A stretch of DNA of 64,000 nt from NCBI GenBank assembly GCA_012862575.1, contig BLSF01000050.1:62001-126000 (forward strand), read 5' to 3'. A program made the position numbers and the translations under genes. Below the pieces are notes generated by a model. That model saw only the letters and a list, made by a program, of their open reading frames with translations. It was not told the origin of the DNA and made no database searches. The stretch's first letter is position 1; every line of letters begins with the position of its first letter. Of this stretch, positions 43,377-52,377 are shown in pieces. The stretch is from Parietichytrium sp. I65-24A (Eukaryota > Sar > Bigyra > Thraustochytrida > Thraustochytriidae).

Positions 43377-43729
43377 ATGGTTTGATGGCGCGAAAGGCGA
43401 CGGATGGATATTTCTTCTTGTCCAATAATCATCAACCACCGTGCTGGACGGAAGCGAGGATCATGTTCTATTTTCTTCAGGAAATGTTCGCTCTGTACTC
43501 CGCTCGCTTCCCCGCTAATTCCTCAGCATCCTCCCACCAAGCGCCTCGCCCTTGTTAGCCACCGTTTAATACAAATACAAATCCTCGATCGTGAAATCGA
43601 CTCTTCCGCTTTTACTGCGCTTGCTCAAGTTCCGAGAAACAATGCGAGGATGGACGACGGCGTTTAGCTTTTGTAGGGAATTGATGCGTATATAAAGTTT
43701 TTTTTGGCAGGCAGGCATTCACCGGTCGA
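43377..43729. other. convergent 3' region
   Basis: 353 bases between the ABCF3 stop and the Sfi1-like stop. T/C-rich, nothing further seen. Confidence 0.5.
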
Positions 43730-45280
43730 TCATTTTTTCCGATACGCACCCCTTGAAGGGTTCAAGAGCCACGAAGGCTCGTCGCTAGTGAAGAGGGTTT
43801 GTTCGATTTGCAGACGTTGGGCTTCTGCTCGGAATGACCGCACGTATTCAGTCTTCCAGATTGAGAATGTCCAGCGAAGTCTTTCCTCTCGCTGGTACAT
43901 TGCGAGTTGTCTCCAAGAGTGGAATACTGCAGATACTGCTAGGACATTGAAAGTGTACCTCGCCTCATAATCGAGCATGAATTGGGTTTCTGCGACAATT
44001 ACCCACTTGCGAAAGACCCTCCGAAGCAATACTTTGCCTTCGTAGAAACTCTTCGCCGTCGCGAGCTTTTCACGGTCTGCTTTTTGATCCCAAACAAAAG
44101 CTTTCCAGCTGTGGAGACACCGCAGACTCAATTTCATAAGCCGGTTGTAGCGAGCGTGCTTGCATATCCTGGACAAAAGTGCGAAACAGCCCCAGTATCG
44201 AAACATGCGGCTGAGCAGCTCCCTGCGTCTCCGTCGCTTACATTTTTGGTAAAGCTCGCGTATGCCAGCAAGTTTTTTCCACTCTTGCATCACTCGGTAT
44301 TTCGTTAAATAAATTTGCTCCTCCGACTCTCGAGGAGACGGTACACCGCGTACAGGCACGCCGGGTCGTTCTACGCGTCCCGCATCGCGCAGCGCAAGCT
44401 GTTCTTGCAGCATATGGATGCGCTCTTTTGCTATTCGTACGTTTTCGGTGTTCTGTTTCTGAAATACTATCAATCTATCTTGCAGACGAACGTTAATATC
44501 CCGCAGTTTCGCTTCATTCTCTCGAAGCTTGTCCAGCGTTGCTTCCAGCTCCACCACCTTGTTGGCCATAGCTTGGCTTGAGAGCTTCTCCTTGTTCGCC
44601 CGATACGCCTGGGCGGCGTGCGATATCGTGGCTGCATAGGCTTTGCCAACGCCGCCATTTAAAGATCTTTCTTGCTGAGAGGGACTCGACTTTGGCGATG
44701 AGGTCCCGCGACGAGCAGGCTTCACTTGCGCCTTTTGCAGCTGGCCACCAGCCCTAAGCTCATCCGGCAGAGGCGGTGGCGGAGGAGGCGGAGGGGAGTG
44801 CGGCCGTCTTTTCCTGAAAGGCTTCGTCTTCTCGAGCGAAAACGTGACCCGCTGATCCCTGTTTCTGCCCAATGATCTCACTTCTTCAGTCTTCTGCGGC
44901 CGGAAACTGTCCGGCCTTGCTCGCACAGGGGTTACCATGGATCTGTTGAGCATCGACACGCTGCCTTTGGACGCAGGTGACACATCTCCAGCCCTCGGCG
45001 GCCACCTGGGGTGATCATCCATCGTTGAGACCGATCTTTGAAATCTCTGATTCGGATTTCCGCCGAGGGCCAATGGCCTTGCGCTGCGAGCACCTTCGCT
45101 TCTCACCGACAACGGAGCCCCGACCGGGGCCGGGGAAGACACCGGCGACGACCAGTAATCATCTCTGCTTCGAAGCGCGAGCTTTCTTCGCGACTGGAGG
45201 AACTGGCGGGCATATGACGGCGCTTCTTCTTCCGAGTCCAACATTGTTGCATGTTGTTCGACCAACGTGCTCTCTGCCAA
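43730..45280 (-). CDS. coiled-coil protein with Sfi1-like Trp repeats, probable centrin/basal-body protein
   Basis: 516 residues. The N-terminal third is Ser/Pro/Arg-rich and disordered, with an eight-proline run (about residues 162-169). A coiled coil follows (about 235-300; KVVELEATLDKLRENEAKL type). The C-terminal part holds at least five short helical repeats each with a Trp: FRYWGCF, LHSWKAF, FRKWVIV, FHSWRQL and FSIWKTE, spaced about 22 to 40 residues. In Sfi1 such L-x7-LF-x2-W repeats each bind a centrin along a long helix at the centrosome, basal body or spindle pole. A basal-body or flagellar-root protein is my inference. The order of elements is unlike yeast Sfi1, which is almost all repeats. 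Intronless; 353 bases from ABCF3, convergent. Confidence 0.75.
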   Translation of the reverse strand: MAESTLVEQHATMLDSEEEAPSYARQFLQSRRKLALRSRDDYWSSPVSSPAPVGAPLSVRSEGARSARPLALGGNPNQRFQRSVSTMDDHPRWPPRAGDVSPASKGSVSMLNRSMVTPVRARPDSFRPQKTEEVRSLGRNRDQRVTFSLEKTKPFRKRRPHSPPPPPPPPLPDELRAGGQLQKAQVKPARRGTSSPKSSPSQQERSLNGGVGKAYAATISHAAQAYRANKEKLSSQAMANKVVELEATLDKLRENEAKLRDINVRLQDRLIVFQKQNTENVRIAKERIHMLQEQLALRDAGRVERPGVPVRGVPSPRESEEQIYLTKYRVMQEWKKLAGIRELYQKCKRRRRRELLSRMFRYWGCFALLSRICKHARYNRLMKLSLRCLHSWKAFVWDQKADREKLATAKSFYEGKVLLRRVFRKWVIVAETQFMLDYEARYTFNVLAVSAVFHSWRQLAMYQREERLRWTFSIWKTEYVRSFRAEAQRLQIEQTLFTSDEPSWLLNPSRGAYRKK

Positions 45281-45956
45281 TCCAGCAGTCTAGCAGTCCA
45301 CCAAGTAAAAGACCCCAGCGCGAACCACAAATCCCAAAGAAAGACGGTTGCGCAAGGACAGTCTTCGTCACAGTCCCAATCAGAGTCCAAAACTCACCAA
45401 TAGCGGCAGCAGCAGCTCCTCGCACAACGCACTGGCGTTTCGCGGTCTTATCGCGAGCATACGCTCGCTACTCGCTACGATACGTGCTGACTGTAAGAGA
45501 AAGTGTGCGCGCACTGTTGAGCTGTTGAGCTGTTGAGGGGAAAAATTTGGCCAGACGTGAGAGATGAGAGAGAGCAGAGAGGGAAAAAAAATGGGAATCT
45601 GTCAAAGGACAAGCTTCCCGCTAGTAGACTAGAGTAGCGTGAGTTAGTTGCGCGAAGTAATTGTTTTCGGAGCAAGGAGGTACTGGTACATATGTTCACT
45701 TTTGCTATTCATTCACTCTTTCACAGTCAATTGAAATCAAGCCAGTGATTGCAATGAAATGACAAGTGGTTTGTAAATTTATTCTTTTGAGAATGCATAT
45801 GCTTGACTGTGAGCCCACAAATGGTGAGAGAATCGTGTCGGCCTTCTCGACGACGATGAGGGTTTTGGTGGGTACGCTGTCAGTTTCATCGAAGGTTGAT
45901 CAAGATGGATTGCTTTTTGACTTTTAGCTTGAGAGAGAAATTGGGTGGGAAGTTTT
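45281..45956. other. 5' region of the Sfi1-like gene / 3' region of glyoxalase I
   Basis: No gene. GACTGTGAG occurs at 45805-45813 and a related TTCACAGTCAAT word near 45719-45730. A triple GAGCTGTT-like repeat lies at about 45517-45537. Confidence 0.5.
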
Positions 45957-47156
45957 CTAAAACTTGACTCCACGCTGGATGATCTCGATCCAGTAGCCTG
46001 TCGGGTCCTTGGCGAAAGCGATGCCGCGCATACGGCCGTCAGAAGGCTTCTTGATAAAGGTGACGCCGACTTGATCAAGCAGTTCACAGAATTTGTCCAG
46101 ATCATCTACAAGGAAGCCGATGTGGCCAAAGCCGCGAGGCACGTTCTCCTGGTCGCCGAATTTTGTGTCGTTGCCATTGTGGTATACAGGCCCTTCCTGG
46201 CTCTCCGTGCCGTGATTGTGAGTGAGTTCAAGGCATGGATCCCACATCTTCTTGGTGACTCCATCGTTATTCTCTGAATCCTTCATGAGCGCCTCCAGCG
46301 CTTCGGTCTTGGTTGCCAGGAAATAGAGGGAAAAGTCGCCCTTCTCAGGCTCAAAGTGGCGTTCTGTGATGAGCTGCAGATTGAAGAGCTTCTCGTAGAA
46401 CTCCACGCTTGCTTTGGCGTCCTTGACGCGAAGCATGGTCTGGCTCAGAGTGCAACGTTCCTCGATGTCGTCATGGCCTTTAACAAGCTCGATCCAGTAG
46501 CCGTCCGGGTCGAGCGCGAAGGCCAGGCCTTTCATGCGGCCCTCGTCAGGTCGCTTCTTGAAGGGCACTCCCGCAGCTTCCATTTTCTCCGCCATTGCGT
46601 ACACGTCCTTCACGTTGAAGGCCACGTGGCCGAAGCCGCGCGGCTCGCTGTTGCCGCTTGCGTACATTTGTTCGCGCCCTGCCTCGTCTTTGACGGTAGT
46701 CTTGCCTTCCAGAGCGTCTGCCTTCTCGGAACCATGGTTCCAAGTGAGCTCCAAATGGCACTGGCCTTTGCGAGCATCAAACACGTTCTGCACCGCCTCT
46801 GGAGAGTCTGCTGGAGTTCGCAGCGCCTTCTTTTCCTCCTCCGTGAGGCTGCCCAAGAAGAACACGCTAAAGTCTCCTTGACCTTCCCCAAAGTGAAGCT
46901 CGGCCATGAGCGTCATGCCAAAGTGCTCCTGGTAGAACGGGATGGACACTTTAGGATCGCGAATGCGAATCATGCTCTGCTCCCACGTAGGGTTCAGCGC
47001 CGCCAGCTGTCCTGCCACCGATTCGTACGAGGTCGCCATGTTTCTCACCGCGAGGACGCCCCTGTGCCAAGTACCCACGCTCTGCCTCACAATCAGTCGC
47101 GACCCTGCCTCGCTTGCAAACACTCTTCGTAGGCCGAGTCTGCTCCAGTGCAACAT
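45957..47156 (-). CDS. GLO1: glyoxalase I, two fused domains, probable mitochondrial presequence
   Basis: 399 residues from ATG 47156, or 360 from ATG 47039 (MATSYES). Two glyoxalase domains are fused as in yeast and Plasmodium. All expected metal ligands are kept in both: Gln (EQSMIRI; SQTMLRV), Glu (HLELTWN; CLELTHN), His (RGFGHVAF; RGFGHIGF) and Glu (GYWIELV; GYWIEII). It isomerises the methylglyoxal-glutathione hemithioacetal to S-lactoylglutathione, a detoxification step for a by-product of triose phosphates; TPI is encoded nearby at 50969. Residues 1-39 of the longer form are Arg-rich and nearly free of acidic residues (MLHWSRLGLRRVFAS), resembling a mitochondrial presequence. An in-frame ATG at 47258 falls in a tandem repeat and is unlikely. 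Confidence 0.95.
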   Translation of the reverse strand: MLHWSRLGLRRVFASEAGSRLIVRQSVGTWHRGVLAVRNMATSYESVAGQLAALNPTWEQSMIRIRDPKVSIPFYQEHFGMTLMAELHFGEGQGDFSVFFLGSLTEEEKKALRTPADSPEAVQNVFDARKGQCHLELTWNHGSEKADALEGKTTVKDEAGREQMYASGNSEPRGFGHVAFNVKDVYAMAEKMEAAGVPFKKRPDEGRMKGLAFALDPDGYWIELVKGHDDIEERCTLSQTMLRVKDAKASVEFYEKLFNLQLITERHFEPEKGDFSLYFLATKTEALEALMKDSENNDGVTKKMWDPCLELTHNHGTESQEGPVYHNGNDTKFGDQENVPRGFGHIGFLVDDLDKFCELLDQVGVTFIKKPSDGRMRGIAFAKDPTGYWIEIIQRGVKF

Positions 47157-47219
47157 CCGAGACCACCGCCCCCTTTCGCTGCGCCGCTGACCGTGCTCGT
47201 CGGTCCTGCCTTGCCTGAA

Positions 47220-47263
47220 CAAGTGCACAAGTATGCACAAGTATGCACAAGTATGCACAAGTG
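47220..47263. repeat. tandem repeat, unit CAAGTATGCA (10 bp), about 4 copies
   Basis: About 65 to 105 bases upstream of the longer GLO1 start codon; its Tyr/Cys/His-rich translation is not considered protein. Confidence 0.93.
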
Positions 47264-48182
47264 CGCTTAGTCTCCCCAGTTTTGCCGAGATGATCGCACT
47301 ACTTCGGAGTAGCCAGAGTAGCCTCGGGGGATCTTCCGTATCCTGTACTCACAGTCAGTACATGGCTGTCTTCTGACGTGACAATGACAATGGCAATTGG
47401 CGTCGCCGCGTCTCGGACTTGGACCATTCAATGTACTTCTTCGGCATCACTTTCCCTTCTTCATTTTCTATTCTTTCTTTGATATTCAATTGATCACGTG
47501 TCCATCTCACTGTCTGTGTAAAATTAGTTTTGCTGATTTGATCGATCAAATCTCCAATCTCCAATCGCCCTCCAATCACAATCAAGTCATGAAAGTGAAG
47601 TGAAATGTTGCGCATCTCTCTAACCATAAGACTATTCCCCTCTTTAACCACGCCACTATCACCCTCGCTACCAATTTTCAGTAGTTCTTTACCAAAATGC
47701 ACTAGCCATCCAGTAGCACTGTACTCGTACCACAAGCGGTAAGCTCAATGGGAGATATTCTTAACCTACGAGTTGTGGTTTTTATATAGCGAGCGAAGTA
47801 GCGAGTATCCTACAGAGTAGGGCGAGCGGCCACCACCAACTCGAACTATCTGCATATCTGCATTCTGAAACCATAAGTACCTTACTACCAATTTCCTTAA
47901 GAATACTCTCGTCATCTCTCGTCATCTCTCGTCTCTCGTCTCTCGTCTCTCGTTGTCTCTTTCGATTTGAGAGAATGGTCGATTGATCGATTGATCGATT
48001 GATTATGATTGATTGATTGATTGACTGAGGTAAATGAGGTCAACCAGTGTTCACTGATTGATTGATTGATTGATTGATTATGAATGATTATAGATTGGAA
48101 AGACAGGATGGGAGAAGATGGGAAGCAGAGTTGACAGTGCATAGCGAATTGCGGTGGAGGAGTTGAAGTTGGAGAGCGTGGT

Positions 48183-48209
48183 GTCAGGTCTGTCAGGTCT
48201 GTCAGGTCT
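48183..48209. repeat. tandem repeat, unit GTCAGGTCT (9 bp), 3 copies
   Basis: Three exact copies about 55 to 80 bases before the NAP start codon. Confidence 0.93.
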
Positions 48210-48261
48210 GCGTGCGTAGTTGGAGCGTTGGAAGCTGAACGTGTCGCAGTGCCTGCCGAAG

Positions 48262-49428
48262 ATGAGCAGTGAACAAACGCCAGCGTCGCCGCCGGGAGCG
48301 CCAGGCGCTCAGTCGCCAGGAGAGACGGGAGGACTTCGAGCACCGACGAATACACCGAGCCAGAGCGCTGCGGGAGTGCAGCTCAACATCCCGGCCGTGT
48401 CACTTGATGGCGATGATGACGCACAATTCGTGAGCAGCGTCTCGCAGAAGCTGTCCGGGCTGGACGGCCAGGACGCAGGGGACGATGGCGAGGAGGATGA
48501 GGATGAGGACATTCCAGAGCTCGACGACTTGCGCCAATTGCACGAGGAGTTCGAGTCGGCGCAGGAGGCGTACTACGCTGAGCGCGAGAAGCTCGAGCGC
48601 AAACAGGTGGAGCTGTTGAACAGCACTGTGTTCGCGAAAAGGGCCCAGGTCGCGGCGAGTGTGCCGATGTTCTGGTTTACGGCGATGATTAACAATCAGA
48701 TGGTCTCAGAGGTCATGAATATTGTAAAGGATGCAAAGATCCTCGCGTATCTCGTTGACATAAAGGCTGTGAGCCTCGGGGAGTTTCCAAAGGACATTCC
48801 AGGCAAACAGTTTGCCGCTTCCGTTCAGCAAGAAGGCGACAGACTCTACCGCGAGACTGTCTCCCCATACGGCTTCCGCCTGGAGTTCTACTTCGAGGAG
48901 AACCAGTATTTCTCTCAAAGGGTTCTCTTCAAGGAGTACCGCAGCCCTAATATTTATTCGTCCGGCGAGCAAGTCCTTTCTCACATCGCAGGATCCGAGA
49001 TTGAGTGGCTTGTTGACTTGAACGAAGAAGCAGAGGACGACGACGACGACGAAGAGGAGGACAACGTACAGCCGGAGAGAAGCTTTCTTGAATTCTTTTT
49101 CGACCCAACCCGTGCTCGCAAATTGAACGAGCTGCCAAGTGATTCCGAAGAGCGTGAAATGTATATGGAGGAGATCTGGATGGATATGTCCATTGGAGAT
49201 ACCTTGATAAGCGACATTGTGCCTGAGGCTGTCCGCTGGTTCACCGGAGAGGCTGCCGAAGAAGAAATCGGCTTCGGTGAAGACGAAGACGAGGATGAAG
49301 ACGAAGATGAGGATGAGGACGAAGACCCTTCTTACATGCCTCCAAAAGGCGGCCGCGGACAACGCCGCGCCCCGCAGTCTGCTGGAGGTAAGACTCCTGC
49401 GCAGCAGCAAGAATGCAAGCAGCAATAA
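48262..49428 (+). CDS. nucleosome assembly protein (NAP/SET family histone chaperone)
   Basis: 388 residues from ATG 48262 (MSSEQTPASPPG); an in-frame ATG at 48220 adds 14 residues of no family character. A long dimerisation helix (about 84-115, RQLHEEFESAQEAYYAERE) precedes the NAP earmuff domain (about 125-330): VPMFWFTAMINNQMV, GFRLEFYFEENQYF and SFLEFFFDPTRA are recognisable. The C-terminal tail is an alternating Asp-Glu run (about 340-355) that would contact histone basic surfaces, followed by a Gln-rich end. NAP proteins shuttle H2A-H2B and assemble or evict nucleosomes. Whether it is NAP1-like or SET-like is not resolved. Intronless. Confidence 0.93.
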   Translation: MSSEQTPASPPGAPGAQSPGETGGLRAPTNTPSQSAAGVQLNIPAVSLDGDDDAQFVSSVSQKLSGLDGQDAGDDGEEDEDEDIPELDDLRQLHEEFESAQEAYYAEREKLERKQVELLNSTVFAKRAQVAASVPMFWFTAMINNQMVSEVMNIVKDAKILAYLVDIKAVSLGEFPKDIPGKQFAASVQQEGDRLYRETVSPYGFRLEFYFEENQYFSQRVLFKEYRSPNIYSSGEQVLSHIAGSEIEWLVDLNEEAEDDDDDEEEDNVQPERSFLEFFFDPTRARKLNELPSDSEEREMYMEEIWMDMSIGDTLISDIVPEAVRWFTGEAAEEEIGFGEDEDEDEDEDEDEDEDPSYMPPKGGRGQRRAPQSAGGKTPAQQQECKQQ

Positions 49429-50968
49429 ACTATCTGACTTTGACTTTTGTCTGTTGGGGACTACGGTCCTGCTTGCTCGAGGAGCTCCTCCTATCGTAGA
49501 GTTCACCCTCCAGCTAGCTCTTTGTCTTCTCGATTCCCGTAGCTTTGTCCGGCATGCATCCTTGTGGCCCTCGTAGCACTCGAACGAATCAAATTTTAAC
49601 CTCAGCCCACGCAAATGATCATCTGCGCATGAAATGAATTCTTCTATCCCTTTTTCCACATTTTTCTTACGGACTCCTTTTTCGTTTCGTTCGCGGCCTA
49701 CACTGCACTGTACTTGCACCAAGACGAAGACTTTTTCTCATTGTCATAGAACCCTCTCTTCGCACAGTTTCTCTTGACAGCTTCAATGACTCTCCTGCTC
49801 GACCGCGTGCGTCTGCGTCTCCAAGACCGCCAAAGAACACTGGCACAACTACAAAGCAAGAAGAAGCGTAAGGCAGGGCAGCTTTGAGACAGCAATAACG
49901 CCTGCCATTGCCTTCCATTGCCTATTATTGCCTTCCATTCGACAAAGGATGACAAAGGTCGAAGAAGCACTTTCGAACATTTCGAACATTTCGAAATATT
50001 TTGAACATGAACAAACATTTCGAACAGATGACAAACAAACAAACATGCACGGAATGCACGGGGCAAGCTAGGGAGCAAACGAACCGTTCCTCCATCACCT
50101 GCGTAGGCGCTCTTATGGGGAGACGCATCATCAACCATAGCCACTCCGTAGTCCTTCTCACCGCATCATGCGATCCCTGCCGCTACCCGTCATCTACCCT
50201 CCCCCCTACCCTTACCCCTCCTACCAACTTGCACTACCCTATTCCCTTACCAAGCGCTCCGACTTTGCACCTACTCAACCTACTCGCCGAATCCTACCCA
50301 AAACAACAACACCTCCTCTAGTACCTCTAGTCACGCATCATGAACAGCCTTGCAGCGCTAGCCACTAGCCTAATGCTCCCGGGTAATAGGACTGGTAGGA
50401 TGTCATGGGATAAACGGTAGGAGTGGGGAATCTGCGATGCTGAGGAGAAAGAGAATGAGAAAAATGAGAGAGAGAAAGAGAAGCTGCGAGAGCTGTGGGT
50501 TGCGGTCTCCGCGTGCTGTTAGGGTAAGTAACTGCGGGAGCGTTAGTGAGGGGACTTGTGGGGCGTGGTCTGTTGTGGTCTGTTGTGGTGTGTTGTGGTG
50601 TGAGGGGGCGACTGGCGTTGACTTTGGCGGCGCGAGTGTTTGGAAAAATGTGGAAAAATGTGTCGTCGCAGACAAGTGCTGTGAGCGTGGCGACGAAAGT
50701 GATGTGTCTTTTGTGCTTGGTGAAGCTGCGGTGGAGCGTGGTTGCTGTGTGGAAAGTGGGAAGAAGGCGCGGCTGCGGTGGTGGTGGCGGTGGCGGTTGC
50801 GGTGGGCCAAGTGGGACTGAGTTGCTGACCGTGCTTGGAATGTTGATTTGATCATTGATCATTGATCATTCTTTTTGTTTCTGTTTTGTTTAAATTTGTT
50901 CGGCGACGTGCGGACGGGGAACTCAGGTTTGGGCTTGTTTTTTGAAAGAGCAGGGATAGACAGAAAAG
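49429..50968. promoter_or_regulatory. NAP 3' / TPI upstream region
   Basis: No supported gene. Includes TTTCGAACA units (about 49973-50025), a C/T/A-rich stretch dense in CTACC/CCTAC words (about 50165-50370), GTTGTGGTCT decamers (about 50566-50602), a doubled GTGGAAAAAT (about 50640-50660) and ATCATTG heptamers (about 50850-50871) before TPI. A proline-rich minus-strand open frame (50365-50862) arises from this low complexity. Confidence 0.5.
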
Positions 50969-51730
50969 ATGTCAGCTGTGTTTAGAAGAGTGCCGCTGGT
51001 GTGCGGCAACTGGAAGCTGAATGGATCCGTGAAGATGGTGACTGACTTGGTCAAGATGCTGAACGAGTACAAGGTGCACGAAACGGTCCAGGTCGGCGTC
51101 GCTCCATCTGCAGTCCACCTCAAGATGGTGAGGGACTCGATAAAGGGCGAGATCATGGTGGGCGCCCAGGATTGCTGGACCTCAGGAAGCGGAGCTTTCA
51201 CCGGCGAGACTAGCGCTGACATGCTGCGCGACCTTGGCATGGAATTCACCCTGGTGGGCCACTCGGAGCGCCGCGAGAAAGGAGAGACCAGCGAGTTGGT
51301 CGGTCAGAAGGCGTCGTATGCAACCACATGCGGCCTCACTGTCATCGGCTGCATCGGAGAGAAACTTGAACACCGCGAGTCCGACAAGACCATGGACATT
51401 ATTACGGAGCAGATGCAAGGGTACGTGAACAACCTCAAGGACGAGAGCCAGTGGGCCTCCATGGTGCTCGCCTATGAGCCTGTGTGGGCAATTGGAACCG
51501 GGAAGACCGCTTCTCCAGAGCAGGCGCAAGAAGTCCATGGCGAGCTCCGTGAGTGGATCAAGAAGAACATCTCCGAAAAGGTTGCTGCAGAAACTCGTAT
51601 CTTGTACGGTGGTTCCGTGACCGCAGACAATTGCGACGCACTCATCAAGAAGCCAGATATTGACGGTTTTCTCGTGGGAGGTGCATCTCTGAAATCTCAG
51701 TTCCTCAAGATCTGTGATGCGCCACTTTAG
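50969..51730 (+). CDS. TPI1: triosephosphate isomerase
   Basis: 253 residues, intronless. Catalytic Lys16 (CGNWKLNGS), His98 (LVGHSERR) and Glu170 (LAYEPVWAIGTGKTA, with the mobile lid loop just after) are all present, as is the phosphate-binding ILYGGSV and GFLVGGASL. The length equals the family norm. It interconverts dihydroxyacetone phosphate and glyceraldehyde 3-phosphate in glycolysis. No targeting peptide is seen, so the cytosol is likely. No fusion to GAPDH is present, unlike the mitochondrial TPI-GAPDH of many stramenopiles, so this would be the stand-alone isoform. Confidence 0.98.
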   Translation: MSAVFRRVPLVCGNWKLNGSVKMVTDLVKMLNEYKVHETVQVGVAPSAVHLKMVRDSIKGEIMVGAQDCWTSGSGAFTGETSADMLRDLGMEFTLVGHSERREKGETSELVGQKASYATTCGLTVIGCIGEKLEHRESDKTMDIITEQMQGYVNNLKDESQWASMVLAYEPVWAIGTGKTASPEQAQEVHGELREWIKKNISEKVAAETRILYGGSVTADNCDALIKKPDIDGFLVGGASLKSQFLKICDAPL

Positions 51731-52377
51731 AAAACGCCTCAAGTTGAACAAAGCCTTCAACAAGAGCGCCTACTGAAGGGGCATTTGTTTGTTGCGCTCC
51801 ATCTGCCCAACTACGGGAGGGTGAAGTTACTACAGGCGTTCATTTGCAGATGCAGAAAAAGTGAAAGGAAAATTCGAGAGAACCCAAGGCTTTTCTTCTT
51901 TTCCCCCAGTTTCTCTTCCAAAACAAATCAGTGTTAAAAAAAAATACGAAAAAATATGAATTTCTCCAAGCCCGTCGCCGTGAAGCATAAGGTTCCTCTC
52001 ACTCTCCGTGCGGCAAGATGTAAGCGCGAGAGCGTCGACAGATAAAGAACGGAAAATAAAAAATTTCAATAAAAAAAATCTGACTCTGTAAAATAAAAAA
52101 TATAGCTGCGAAAGCAGTGTGCGAAAGATAAAATAAATGAAACTATGGAGATGATGAGAGGCGGCTGGTTTGTCATCACCCAGAACAAATTTAGGACGCC
52201 TCAAATCAAAACGTCAAGACAGAACGATATTAAGTAGACAGTTTCCAGAAAGCTGTGCAGGAGACTAGTTGCAACAGTCTTGAGGCGGGATGAGCCAAAA
52301 CAACGGTGTCAGTGTAAGGCAGAGTGGACCGCCAGTCAGTATCAGGCATGCCTGGCGGCATTGTCAACAGGATAGCA
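51731..52377. other. convergent 3' region
   Basis: Between the stops of TPI and the BTB-WD40 gene. A/T-rich with A runs near 51936-52100. No gene seen. Confidence 0.5.

Larger units (their letters stand above)
47157..48261. promoter_or_regulatory. divergent GLO1/NAP upstream region with several short repeats
   Basis: Contains a 10-bp CAAGTATGCA array (47220-47263), a composite GTAC/CTCACAGTC/GTAC motif (47344-47360), CTCGT(CAT)CT units (about 47910-47955), ATTG repeats (about 47977-48080) and GTCAGGTCT repeats (48183-48209). Confidence 0.55.

Noticed and set aside
48706-49722. 338-codon minus-strand open frame opposite NAP
   Set aside because: Shadow of the NAP gene; hydrophobic runs arise from the complement of its acidic codons.
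50365-50862. Proline-rich minus-strand open frame upstream of TPI
   Set aside because: Low-complexity composition, no conserved domain, no splice context; likely chance in C/T-rich promoter DNA.
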